A DNA stretch of 64,000 nucleotides, from NCBI RefSeq assembly GCF_015330165.1, contig NZ_JADDXT010000002.1:308504-372503 (forward strand), read 5' to 3'. Position numbers and translations under genes: made by a program. Below the pieces are notes generated by a model that did not search any database, was not told the DNA's origin, and worked only from the letters and a program-made list of their open reading frames with translations. Below, one piece after another: positions 52,705 to 61,065 of this stretch. How positions within the stretch are numbered: position 1 is the stretch's first letter; each line of letters opens with the position of its first letter. Source of the DNA: Zobellia roscoffensis (GTDB taxonomy: Bacteria; Bacteroidota; Bacteroidia; Flavobacteriales; Flavobacteriaceae).

Positions 52705-53524
52705 AATTATCATACATAAAAATGATGAAATTCCTAATTTACATGGAGTTTGTGCTGGATTTGAAAACAAACTTTGGAGAAAAGACCAATTAGTTGAATA
52801 TATTTTCAATTATTTACCTGAATTTGCTTTAAATCACTCTGAATTAATGGATTTTGATAGTTTAAGTATCATCCCTAAGATTCGTCAAGCTGCTGGAAAT
52901 GTATATCAATCACAAAAATTTAAAAGTAGAGGAGAATTTGGCGAGCTTCTATTACACGCAATACTAAGGGAGACTTATAATTCAATTCCTGCAATAAGTA
53001 AAATATATTATAAAGACAGTCCAAATGATACTGTTAAAGGTTTTGATGCTGTTCATGTTATACCAAATGGAAATGATTTAGAACTTTGGTTAGGTGAAGT
53101 AAAATTTTATCAAAGTATTTATAGCGCAATTACTGATGTTGTTGCTGAACTTATTGAACATTCTAAAATCAGATATGTTAGAAATGAATTTATCACAATA
53201 TCTAATAAAATTGATACTAATTGGGAACATTCTGAAAAATTAAAATCACTTCTTGACCCTATTACTTCACTAGATGATGTATTTGAAAAAACCTGTATAC
53301 CAGTATTATTGACATATGACTCATCAATAATTTCAAAACATGAAAAAAGCACAGAAGATTATGTTAAAGAAATTGAGATTGAATTATTAAAATTTCATAA
53401 AAGTTTCTGTGATAAACTAGGTGACTTTCCATTAACTGTGCATTTATTTTTACTACCATTAAGCACAAAAAAAGAATTGATAAATAAATTAGAGGAAAAA
53501 CTTAAAATATGGCAACAAATTTAA
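52688..53524 (+). CDS. hamA: Hachiman anti-phage protein HamA (DUF1837 nuclease)
   Basis: 278 residues, no signal peptide. The DUF1837 domain is the nuclease component of the Hachiman defence system (family knowledge). Visible PD-(D/E)xK nuclease features: RGEFGELLLHAILRE at 81-95, the first acidic residue in KGFDAVHVI (Asp120), and the catalytic pair E-x-K in LWLGEVKFY (Glu137, Lys139). Overlaps hamB by 16 bases, so the two are translated from one message. Codon use is strongly A/T-ending, unlike its neighbours, supporting recent acquisition. ATG at 52688; the frame overlaps the tail of an older gene fragment. Confidence 0.88.
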   Translation: MNKFFKIIIHKNDEIPNLHGVCAGFENKLWRKDQLVEYIFNYLPEFALNHSELMDFDSLSIIPKIRQAAGNVYQSQKFKSRGEFGELLLHAILRETYNSIPAISKIYYKDSPNDTVKGFDAVHVIPNGNDLELWLGEVKFYQSIYSAITDVVAELIEHSKIRYVRNEFITISNKIDTNWEHSEKLKSLLDPITSLDDVFEKTCIPVLLTYDSSIISKHEKSTEDYVKEIEIELLKFHKSFCDKLGDFPLTVHLFLLPLSTKKELINKLEEKLKIWQQI

Positions 53525-55632
53525 CACCGTCATTGGTAAGAAATATTTTAAGAAAAGAATTCTCAAAAGACTTAGATAAATTTGAAATAATAAAAGCCAT
53601 TTCTTTATTAGCTCAAAACAATCAAATTGGTCAAGAATTAGTATTACGTTTACTGTCTAGAAGAGATGATTTTATCGGTTACGAAATCATAATAGATTCA
53701 TTAATTAGACGAGTTGGGCTTTATCCTTATCTACAACAAGAATCCTTATCATTAAATGATTCCATTGCTTTTGAATTTCATAAACCAATAGGTTTAGCTG
53801 ATAATATTGTTTTCCATCATGCGCAAGCAGAAGTATATTATTCTCTAATGAAAGGGGAAAATATTATTTTAAGTGCACCAACCAGTTTTGGAAAAAGTTT
53901 AATTATTGATGCCGTAATTGCGTCAAATAAACATAAGAACATAGCTGTAGTTGTACCTACAATTGCTTTAATTGACGAAACAAGAAAACGTTTATCAAAA
54001 TATAAAAAGGACTATAAAATAATTACGCATCCAACTCAAGAAATAGAAGATAAAAACATTTTAATTCTAACACAAGAAAGAGCCATAACAATAATTAATG
54101 AAATCCCGATTGACTTTTTTGTAATTGATGAATTTTACAAATTGAGTCCTACAAAATCAGATTCTCAAAGAGCTCATATTTTAAATCATGTTTTTTATCA
54201 ATTAGTAAAACAGAATGCGCAATTCTATTTATTAGGTCCAAATATTGAGGAAATTACAACAGAACTTTTAGTAAATATTAAATTCAGGTTTATCAAAACC
54301 GATTTTAAAACTGTAATTGCAGAAAAACATAAAATAAATATTCCCAAAGGAGAAAAACCTATTAATAAATTATTAGAATTAACTTCTAAACTCAAAGAGC
54401 CAACACTTATATTTTGTCAATCACCTGCAAGTGCCAATAGAGTGGCTAATGAATTACTTTTAAACGGAAAATTCAATAATCTGAAAGAGAATGATAGTTT
54501 AGTTTCTTGGATTAAATCTAATTATCATGAAAAATGGATTTTAGCAAATTGTTTAGAGAAAGGAATAGGAATCCATCATGGAAAAATACCAAGAGCAATT
54601 GCTCAAAAATCTATCAAGTTATTTAATGAAGGAAAAATAAACTTTCTTATCTGCACATCAACAATAATAGAAGGTGTCAATACAAAAGCTAAGAATGTTA
54701 TTATTTATGATAATAAAATAGCTCGTTCGAAATTTGATTTTTTCACTTTTAATAATATTTGTGGTAGGTCTGGTCGAATGTTTTCTCATTTCATAGGAAA
54801 CATATATTTATTTCACGAACCACCTTCACCAGAATTGCCTTTAGTCGATTTTCCTATTTTTTCACAAAACGAAGATGTTCCTGCTGAATTATTAATTAAT
54901 CTTGACAAAGAAGATTTAAAAGAGAATTCAAAAAAAACCTTAGAAAAGTATTATTCACAAAAACACCTCTCAATACAAGTATTAAGTGAAAATTCATTCA
55001 TTGAATTAGATTATCAAATTGAGTTAGCTAAATTTTTAGAAGAAAATATAAATAAAGTTGAGAGTTATTTAAATTGGAAAAGTGTTCCGTCAAATGACCA
55101 ACTAAAAGTTGCATGTATATTAATATGGAATTATTTTATTAAATCTAAAAGGAGAATTTATGGTGTTAGTTCAGGAAAACAATTACATTTTAGAATTAAT
55201 CAATTCAGAGAAGCAGGAAATTTAAAAAATTATATCCAGCAGTTTATTGGAAATAACAATGATTTATCAAAAATAAACGAAGCGATTGAACTAGCTTTTG
55301 ATATTCAAAGGCATTGGATTAATTTTCAATTCCCTAGATATTTACTTGCTTTAAACAATATAGCCAATCATGTATTAGCAAAACAGTCTAAAAGCCAAGG
55401 AGATTTTTCTAGTTACGCTAATATGGTTGAATGTTATTTCACAGAACCTTATGTAGTGCCTCTTGATGAATATGGTTTACCAGTACAAATATCCTTAAAA
55501 ATAGGAAAACAAATAGAACTTGACAAAAACATTGACAAATCACTAATCGCTATAAAAAACTTAAATCCTGAAAAAGTTGATTTATCCGAAATAGAAAAAG
55601 AATTTGTTTATGAATTAAAAGAATATTTATAA
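53509..55632 (+). CDS. hamB: Hachiman anti-phage helicase HamB
   Basis: 707-residue superfamily-2 helicase. Q-motif-like FHHAQAEVY (Gln106), Walker A SAPTSFGKS at 122-130, motif Ia VVVPTIALIDETRK, motif II DEFY at 207-210 (in place of DEAD/DEAH), then helicase C-terminal segments with TLIFCQSPASANRVANE, GIGIHHGKIPRAI, TSTIIEGVNTKAKN and motif VI CGRSGRMF. The C-terminal third (about 470-707) is helical and family-specific. Partner of HamA: it senses or unwinds DNA and controls HamA (family knowledge). Strong A/T codon bias. The stop lies only 14 bases before a group II intron remnant on the other strand. Confidence 0.88.
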   Translation: MATNLTPSLVRNILRKEFSKDLDKFEIIKAISLLAQNNQIGQELVLRLLSRRDDFIGYEIIIDSLIRRVGLYPYLQQESLSLNDSIAFEFHKPIGLADNIVFHHAQAEVYYSLMKGENIILSAPTSFGKSLIIDAVIASNKHKNIAVVVPTIALIDETRKRLSKYKKDYKIITHPTQEIEDKNILILTQERAITIINEIPIDFFVIDEFYKLSPTKSDSQRAHILNHVFYQLVKQNAQFYLLGPNIEEITTELLVNIKFRFIKTDFKTVIAEKHKINIPKGEKPINKLLELTSKLKEPTLIFCQSPASANRVANELLLNGKFNNLKENDSLVSWIKSNYHEKWILANCLEKGIGIHHGKIPRAIAQKSIKLFNEGKINFLICTSTIIEGVNTKAKNVIIYDNKIARSKFDFFTFNNICGRSGRMFSHFIGNIYLFHEPPSPELPLVDFPIFSQNEDVPAELLINLDKEDLKENSKKTLEKYYSQKHLSIQVLSENSFIELDYQIELAKFLEENINKVESYLNWKSVPSNDQLKVACILIWNYFIKSKRRIYGVSSGKQLHFRINQFREAGNLKNYIQQFIGNNNDLSKINEAIELAFDIQRHWINFQFPRYLLALNNIANHVLAKQSKSQGDFSSYANMVECYFTEPYVVPLDEYGLPVQISLKIGKQIELDKNIDKSLIAIKNLNPEKVDLSEIEKEFVYELKEYL

Positions 55633-55646
55633 ATAACTAAATGCCA

Positions 55647-55930
55647 ATCGAGTAGATGGGTCTGCCCCTAGTTAGGAACGGACTACGCCTCTCACACCAC
55701 CGTAAATAAGGGTCTCGTATACGGCGGTTCGATAATGAAATTTATAGTTTGTAGTATTCCGTTAAACTAACATAACCTTTCCGCTATAACCGTTTTGCAG
55801 TTATGGTTGTAAGTAGAATAGGACTTTGGGCTACTGCCCAGCCTCCTTTTTGTGTACGGCTCCACGGATAGGCATAGTTTTGGTCAATACCCAAGCGAAT
55901 GAGGTTCTTCCTTTTTCTTTCTAATTGCCA
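55647..55930 (-). pseudogene. Decayed 3' end of a group II intron (maturase tail plus domains V and VI)
   Basis: On the minus strand a translated stretch (55742-55930) matches the maturase C-terminus of group II intron proteins: WQLERKRKNLIRLGIDQNYA, PWSRTQKGGWAVAQSPILLT, TITAKRL, an in-frame TAG, and RKGYVSLTEYYKL. It has no 5' part. Downstream lies a domain-V-like hairpin (55690-55730) whose outer stem ACCGCCGT/ACGGTGGT is intact but whose inner stem is degenerate (CTTATTT where a complementary strand is expected). The 3' boundary CTACTCGAT falls at 55647-55655, 14 bases from the hamB stop. A dead remnant of a mobile intron, truncated at its 5' side. Confidence 0.75.
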
Positions 55931-56178
55931 CTATAAATTTAGAGAGAATCAAACTTAAGGTGATAACCGTTAAACAAGCCGTTGATCCTCCACGGAACAG
56001 ATTTAATAAAGCGCTTCAAAAAACAAAAACCCACCATCCACACAAAATAACGGTCTACCTATACAAAACCGCCTAGCGCGTTCCCTTCTTCTTTTTATAT
56101 TGCCACCACTATTCCCTCTACCGAATATCATCGTGTAACGCATTGCGAACTTTAGTCGCAATCTAACTACTCCAAAAA
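55931..56178. other. Gap before the lipoprotein gene
   Basis: About 250 bases between the intron remnant and the next gene. It contains A/C-rich stretches (around 56020-56070) and no convincing coding sequence; a minus-strand frame spanning 56003-56278 overlaps the next real gene and is not supported. Confidence 0.6.
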
Positions 56179-56541
56179 ATGAATGTTCAACTACGTAGAG
56201 TCTATATCTCCAGCGCAATTGCACTAATTGCCGCGCTCTTATTACAGTCTTGTTACACCACCCGTTTGGTAAGCACACACGGCGTGCCCATGCCTCCTGA
56301 AACTATGGAAGGCCAAGATTGGTACCGCGATAAAATGTACGGAGAATATACGGCCGTAGTAAAAACGTCCGTGCTTACAGATGGTATGATGATCAAAGTT
56401 CCCAAAGACAAATGTGAATCCGGAAAACTGTTTTCGGTTGAATTCACGGACACTTTTGGAGGCAACCTTTTGTACTTAGTAACTTTTGGAAGCCGTAGAA
56501 AAGTGAAGATAAAATATGTATGTATGCTACCTGATCTTTAA
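56179..56541 (+). CDS. Small lipoprotein, hypothetical
   Basis: 120 residues. Signal with lipobox LLQSC (Cys25). Mature part begins YTTRLVSTHGVPMPPETMEG and contains WYRDKMYGEYTAVVKTSVLT, a C-terminal Lys/Arg-rich strand (GSRRKVKIKYVCML) and the single Cys in KDKCESG. It resembles small Bor-like/Bacteroidota lipoproteins in size only; no family claim. It sits four bases upstream of the FAD-oxidoreductase gene and is probably co-transcribed with it. Confidence 0.65.
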   Translation: MNVQLRRVYISSAIALIAALLLQSCYTTRLVSTHGVPMPPETMEGQDWYRDKMYGEYTAVVKTSVLTDGMMIKVPKDKCESGKLFSVEFTDTFGGNLLYLVTFGSRRKVKIKYVCMLPDL

Positions 56542-56545
56542 TATT

Positions 56546-58183
56546 ATGGCCAAGACAAGTGAATTATTAGTTGGAAAATGGGATACGCTGCACGAGAACG
56601 GGGCTTTTGACCTGAAGCGTCAATATATTACCCGTCACGAGCATAAAGCTACTATGCCCAGCAGAGTGTTGCGCTATAACGATGCAGCGGAAGAAATGCA
56701 GCGACTGATTAAAAAATGTAAAACGGAGAATGAGGGTTTCCGCGCGTTCGGTTCGCGTTGGTCCATGTCCAAAATTGCGCATCAGAAAGATAATATGCAT
56801 CAAAACAATTTGATGTATCTAGACCTTGAAATAGAGGAAGGCAATATGCACCCCGATTCTGAATACGCCCATGAAAATATCTTCTTTTTTGAATGCGGAA
56901 GTACCATTAAACAGATTTCACAAAAACTAAATGAATACGGTAAATCTTTAAAAACCACAGGTGCCAGTAATGGGCAGACTATTGCGGGTTGCATTTCCAC
57001 CGGCGTACATGGGTCCGCTTTTGATACGGGTGCGGTACAGGATTATATCGTAGGCCTGAACATCCTTACGGGACCAAATGCTGAAGATAATGTGTATCTG
57101 GAACGGCATACCCAACCCAGTTTAAACGATGCTTTTGCACAAAGTATAAAAGCTAGGGTCATTAGGAACGACGACCTTTTCAATGCCGCGTTGGTGGGTT
57201 TGGGGAGTTTTGGGTTTATTCACGGCGTAGCCCTAGAAGCGGACGACCTTTTTTTGTTGGATAGATATGTGCGACGAATTGATAAAGACCTGGCCCTGTC
57301 CTTATCCAAAACTTTAGATTTTAAGAATTCCGAGTTTAAAATTGACAATGAAGTAGATGAAAACGGAAAACCTAGCAGACCGTACCATTATAAAATTTTC
57401 ATTAACCCCTATGTGGATGAAAACCAATATGTGGTGGAGGCCATGTACAAGAAAAAGTACACTCTGGCCTACCCGGACCCGTTCACTAAAATTGAAAAAT
57501 CGCTTTATAAAGACCTTATTTATTTGCTGATCAAATTCAGTGAGAAATTCCCCAAAAGTATTCCGTGGTTTATAAAGAGCCTGCAAAAAAGTATTTTGCC
57601 AGAAATTACCAAAGACGAAGAAAAAATTAGGGCTACGCTCTATGAAACCTTTTGGGATGCCGGTTACAAAGGCCCTGCTTTTGCCTGTTCTATGGGCGTT
57701 ACCATTGAAGATTCCGAAAGGGCATTGAACGCGCTGGTAAAAATGACCAAAGACCATCCTATTCCCGGAATTTTTGCCATGCGCTACGTCAACAAAACCG
57801 AAGCCACTTTGGGCTTTACTAAATTCCATAAAACCTGCGTTATTGAGATTGACGGCATCCAATGGAATAAATCCGATAAAATTCCCAGTCTGGAAGAATA
57901 TGGTCGGTTTATGATAGAGGCGATGCAAGCTGAAAATATTCCGTTTACCGTGCATTGGGGCAAAAGCATGGACTATGCATTTCCCGATCTAGCCCACCAC
58001 ATGTACGGCAACAACGTAGACCAATGGATGAAATGTAGAAGTTGGCTGCTTTCCGAGAAAATGGCGAATGTATTTTCCAACGAATTTATTTCCACTTTAG
58101 GATTGGATGCGTATAGAAGTGTGCCCAATGATTTTATTGAATCTTTGGATAAAAGCGGACAGCCCGCACATTTAATTACGTAG
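56546..58183 (+). CDS. FAD-binding PCMH-type oxidoreductase (lactone/alditol-oxidase-like)
   Basis: 545 residues from the ATG at 56546, four bases after the lipoprotein stop; an ATG at 56516 would overlap that gene. Cytoplasmic, no signal. FAD-binding PCMH fold: GFRAFGSRWSMSK near 64-76 in the place of the RAxGSGHS loop, then ASNGQTIAGCISTGVHGSAF at 140-159 with the STG.HG diphosphate-binding segment, and LVGLGSFGFIHGVALEADD. The usual covalent-FAD histidine of GSGHS is replaced (RWS), so FAD is probably non-covalent. The second half is the alditol/lactone-oxidase-type cap and C-terminal region (GGxGH-like ending HWGKSMDYAFPDLAHHMYG). The substrate is unknown. A terminator follows. Confidence 0.82.
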   Translation: MAKTSELLVGKWDTLHENGAFDLKRQYITRHEHKATMPSRVLRYNDAAEEMQRLIKKCKTENEGFRAFGSRWSMSKIAHQKDNMHQNNLMYLDLEIEEGNMHPDSEYAHENIFFFECGSTIKQISQKLNEYGKSLKTTGASNGQTIAGCISTGVHGSAFDTGAVQDYIVGLNILTGPNAEDNVYLERHTQPSLNDAFAQSIKARVIRNDDLFNAALVGLGSFGFIHGVALEADDLFLLDRYVRRIDKDLALSLSKTLDFKNSEFKIDNEVDENGKPSRPYHYKIFINPYVDENQYVVEAMYKKKYTLAYPDPFTKIEKSLYKDLIYLLIKFSEKFPKSIPWFIKSLQKSILPEITKDEEKIRATLYETFWDAGYKGPAFACSMGVTIEDSERALNALVKMTKDHPIPGIFAMRYVNKTEATLGFTKFHKTCVIEIDGIQWNKSDKIPSLEEYGRFMIEAMQAENIPFTVHWGKSMDYAFPDLAHHMYGNNVDQWMKCRSWLLSEKMANVFSNEFISTLGLDAYRSVPNDFIESLDKSGQPAHLIT

Positions 58184-58221
58184 CTAAAATTCGTAAACCA
58201 TACTTTTAGTTCACACCGATC

Positions 58222-58268
58222 AAGCCTCATCATTTGGTTCCTATCCTTTTGATGAGGCTTCTTTTTTT
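58222..58268 (+). terminator. Terminator after the FAD-oxidoreductase gene
   Basis: Hairpin AAGCCTCATCA/TGATGAGGCTT with a 17-base loop, followed by CTTTTTTTCT. Confidence 0.85.
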
Positions 58269-58594
58269 CTTTCCTTTTCAGTATTTGAACCTTAGTAAAT
58301 ACAGTGATATTCAGTTGATAAAAATTAGGTTTAAAATCTTGTGCTATATCAAATAAAAATCCACTTAATATTAATTTAACATATTGAAAGTCAATAATTT
58401 GAGATTACCATAAAAAATACTGCAGTTTATAAAGAATTTCCATCAAACTATACATAATCGGTTTTTTTAAGCCTCCTTGTACGGTACGTTTGTCATGTAA
58501 TTAAAATACATAGGTTCCTCCAAAAACTAGACTTGATTGCAGTTTCAATATAACCATTGAAAACTTTGATCAATACTTAAAAAACGTAGTTGAA
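58269..58594. other. Intergenic region with the promoter of the S8 peptidase cluster
   Basis: About 325 AT-rich bases between the terminator above and the first gene of the peptidase cluster. It holds one exact promoter element (58485-58492); I see no gene or further strong structure. Confidence 0.6.
58485..58492 (+). promoter_or_regulatory. Promoter -7 element (TACGTTTG) of the S8 peptidase cluster
   Basis: Exact TAnnTTTG 102 bases upstream of the first gene, the only such element found in the gap. No clear -33 TTTG; T-rich sequence lies near the expected position. Confidence 0.5.
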
Positions 58595-58837
58595 ATGGAA
58601 TTGGTTATTCAAACCGGGAGAGAAAACAACGACCTATGGAAAATCCCAGAGGTAAAAACTTTACTCCAGCCGTACCATCCTGTTATTTCCGCAGATGTAC
58701 TTTGTACGGATGACAAATGCTTCCATTACCTAGCACTAAATGACCATGCCCCTGTACAGGAACTTATAGGTCAACTCATGGAAATAAAAGGCATTGAAGC
58801 TGCCTATCAAAAACCACTAGACTTCCCCCCAATGTAA
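58595..58837 (+). CDS. Small protein resembling the N-terminal prodomain of the adjacent S8 peptidase
   Basis: 80 residues, cytoplasmic (no signal). Its second half matches the layout of the N-terminal region of the following peptidase: LQPYHP with LVPLFAD, a short helix pattern (PVQELIGQLMEIKGIEAAY versus DLESIAASLNELDEVDGAY) and the end QKPLDFPP versus VKPGCLPP. An I9/inhibitor-like fold is plausible: a free prodomain that may inhibit or assist folding of the protease. 119 bases before the peptidase gene. No database search was possible; the similarity was read by eye. Confidence 0.65.
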   Translation: MELVIQTGRENNDLWKIPEVKTLLQPYHPVISADVLCTDDKCFHYLALNDHAPVQELIGQLMEIKGIEAAYQKPLDFPPM

Positions 58838-58956
58838 CAGTTTCTATTTGTAAAAGAAAGCTGTTCAAAAGTTCAAAAATACCCCCGCTCTTATTGGAAA
58901 CTCAGTATTAACCTTGGTCGATACCAATAAAAAAGTCGACCTATAAATTCAATTTT

Positions 58957-60711
58957 ATGGCAACAAAAAAAAGTAAAGTAGTCATTGATTCGCCATCGGG
59001 TTCACCACCAGAACTCATTGTCGTCTCAAAAAGCATTGAGGCACCTCATGCCGAGGAAGCCGAAAGTGCAGCAAAATCGAAGTCCAAACCATCGGCAAAT
59101 ACCTTAGCAGGTTTTGTGGTGGGTAAAAAGCTGCAGCTTGTTCCGTTATTCGCGGACACAGATGCAGAAGTGGCAGAACTGGTTTCAAAGGCAAGTCAAA
59201 AAGAAGGTGCCGAAGACCTTTCAAAAATGCGGCAATTTTATAAACTAGCAGCACCGGAAGGAGAAGACCTGGAAAGTATTGCAGCTTCATTGAACGAACT
59301 AGACGAAGTAGATGGTGCGTACGTTAAACCCGGTTGTCTACCTCCCGTTTATTTTGGTGATGATGGTATGGAAGAAGCTCCTAGTGATGATGCTGCACCA
59401 CCCATCGCCCAAAACCTCACAAACAACCAAGGCTATTTGAATGCCGCACCACAAGGTGTAGATGCACGTTATGCCTGGACGCTACCCGGTGGCCGTGGTA
59501 ACGGTGTTCGTATTATTGATATTGAAGGCGGATGGAACTTTAGCCATGAAGACCTACGTGTGAATGTGGGTGGCCTCGTGGGTGGAATCAATAAAACAAA
59601 CGACCTACGTTGGTACAATCACGGTACGGCAGTATTTGGAGAAATGACCGGAGACCGTAATAGCTTTGGCGTAACTGGAATCTGCCCTAGCGCCAATGTC
59701 CGAGCCTACTCTATTTTTAATGGAGGTAGCGGAAACGCTATTAGAAAAGCCGCTGATAATCTTAGAGCAGGAGATCTTATGCTCATTGAATTACATAGGC
59801 CTGGTCCTAATTATCCGGGAGGCGAAACACAAATGGGTTTCATAGCCATTGAATGGTGGCCAGATGATTTAGCAGCACTACAATATGCTACCAACAAAGG
59901 CATCATAGTCATAGAAGCAGCTGGAAACGGATCTCAAAACCTTGATGCAGCCATCTATAATACGAGACCAAGTGGGTTTCCATCCAGTTGGCGAAATCCG
60001 TTCCGTAGAACGGCAGGGCACGATAGTGGTTGTGTTATAGTAGGTGCAGGTGCGCCACCTCCTGGCACTAATGGTGGAAATTGGGGCGCTGACCGTAGCC
60101 GCTTAGGCTTTAGTAATTACGGCTCTTGTGTGGACACCCAAGGTTGGGGCCAAGGCGTTACTACTTGCGGATACGGTAGAATAACCGGAACAAACCCCAA
60201 TAACAAAAATGAATGGTACACCAACTTCTTTAACGGCACTAGTAGTGCTTCGCCTATCGTTACGGGTGCTGTAGCCTGTTTGCAAGGTATTCAAAAAGCA
60301 GCGGGAAGAGCTATGCTTACACCTCGTAGAGCTCGCCAATTGTTAAGAGCAACAGGCTCTCCGCAACAACCAGGAGCTAATCCGGTATCTCAACGCATTG
60401 GTAGACGTCCAGACCTTAGGGCGTTGGTTAGAGCTACCGCTTCCCGTAGACCTTGGTGTGGAGTTCAGTTCAATGGCAGTGTACCACGTAATGCTACCCG
60501 CAGATGGTTTACCCATAGCTGGCCGGATCATTACCATGTCATCTGGACCGTAGTTCCAACAGCACCGGCAATTGACGGTTCTGCTCAGATAGAATTTAAA
60601 GTAAAAACTACGAGACAGGCTTTTGGTCTGATCAAGTATTACATAGAAATCAAAAATCTTAAGAATTATACGGTGAACGTACAAGCACGCTACTGTGTAG
60701 TTGCATCTTAA
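58957..60711 (+). CDS. S8 (subtilisin-like) serine peptidase with added C-terminal domain
   Basis: 584 residues without a signal peptide, so probably cytoplasmic unless exported by another route. N-terminal prodomain-like part about 50-132, ending AYVKPGCLPPVYF. Acidic linker (DDGMEEAPSDDAAPP, 135-149). Catalytic subtilase domain about 160-495: Asp188 in RIIDIEGGWNF, His222 in WYNHGTAVFGE, oxyanion Asn324 in EAAGNGSQNL and Ser429 in NGTSSASPIVTGAVACLQG, all in canonical order. The C-terminal domain (about 500-584, CGVQFNGSVPRNATRRWF and onward) has a close copy as a separate gene just downstream. Clear, complete reading frame. Member of a compact cluster with a promoter and a terminator. Confidence 0.88.
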   Translation: MATKKSKVVIDSPSGSPPELIVVSKSIEAPHAEEAESAAKSKSKPSANTLAGFVVGKKLQLVPLFADTDAEVAELVSKASQKEGAEDLSKMRQFYKLAAPEGEDLESIAASLNELDEVDGAYVKPGCLPPVYFGDDGMEEAPSDDAAPPIAQNLTNNQGYLNAAPQGVDARYAWTLPGGRGNGVRIIDIEGGWNFSHEDLRVNVGGLVGGINKTNDLRWYNHGTAVFGEMTGDRNSFGVTGICPSANVRAYSIFNGGSGNAIRKAADNLRAGDLMLIELHRPGPNYPGGETQMGFIAIEWWPDDLAALQYATNKGIIVIEAAGNGSQNLDAAIYNTRPSGFPSSWRNPFRRTAGHDSGCVIVGAGAPPPGTNGGNWGADRSRLGFSNYGSCVDTQGWGQGVTTCGYGRITGTNPNNKNEWYTNFFNGTSSASPIVTGAVACLQGIQKAAGRAMLTPRRARQLLRATGSPQQPGANPVSQRIGRRPDLRALVRATASRRPWCGVQFNGSVPRNATRRWFTHSWPDHYHVIWTVVPTAPAIDGSAQIEFKVKTTRQAFGLIKYYIEIKNLKNYTVNVQARYCVVAS

Positions 60712-60731
60712 AAAAAGAAAATTAATAATCC

Positions 60732-60756
60732 GGAAAGGTCAAAATTTAACCTTTCC
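60732..60756 (+). promoter_or_regulatory. Intercistronic hairpin between the peptidase and the small C-domain gene
   Basis: Perfect stem GGAAAGGT (60732-60739) / ACCTTTCC (60749-60756). No T-run, so more likely mRNA stabilisation or translational control than termination. Confidence 0.45.
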
Positions 60757-60772
60757 CTAAAATTTAAAAATT

Positions 60773-61033
60773 ATGAGAGTAGGTGTTCAATTTACTGGCA
60801 GTTTACCTGCAAATAGTACGCGTAGATGGTTTACCCATAGCTGGCCGGAAGCTTGGCATGTGGTATGGAATTGTGTTGCAAAAAGTCCGATCAGAAATGG
60901 AGGCGCGCAATTAGAATGGAAGATTCAAGTCTGCAGACAGAGTAGTACTAAAATCAAGTACTACATTGAGGCCAAAAACCTTACGGGTTCCACCCTACAA
61001 TTTGAGGCGCGATACGCTATAATGAACCGATAA
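60773..61033 (+). CDS. Free-standing copy of the S8 peptidase C-terminal domain
   Basis: 86 residues, no signal. Nearly its whole length matches the C-terminal part (about 501-583) of the upstream peptidase: GVQFTGSLPANSTRRWFTHS versus GVQFNGSVPRNATRRWFTHS, then WHVVWNCVAKSP versus YHVIWTVVPTAP, AQLEWKIQVCR versus AQIEFKVKTTR, KIKYYIEAKNLTG versus LIKYYIEIKNLKN, and FEARYAIM versus VQARYCVV. A 26-base stretch is identical in both genes (60502-60527 and 60824-60849), indicating recent duplication. Domain function unknown; a beta-sandwich is plausible. 61 bases after the peptidase stop and in the same transcript. Confidence 0.78.
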   Translation: MRVGVQFTGSLPANSTRRWFTHSWPEAWHVVWNCVAKSPIRNGGAQLEWKIQVCRQSSTKIKYYIEAKNLTGSTLQFEARYAIMNR

Positions 61034-61065
61034 ATTTATTTGGTAACACTAAAAATATATGAATT

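Noticed and set aside
54109..54145. hamB as an ordinary DEAD-box RNA helicase
   Set aside because: The helicase motif reads DEFY, not DEAD, and the overlap with a DUF1837 gene fits Hachiman; a lone RNA helicase would not need this partner.
56003..56278. Minus-strand 91-codon frame
   Set aside because: Overlaps the start of the lipoprotein gene and shows no coding signature; probably chance.
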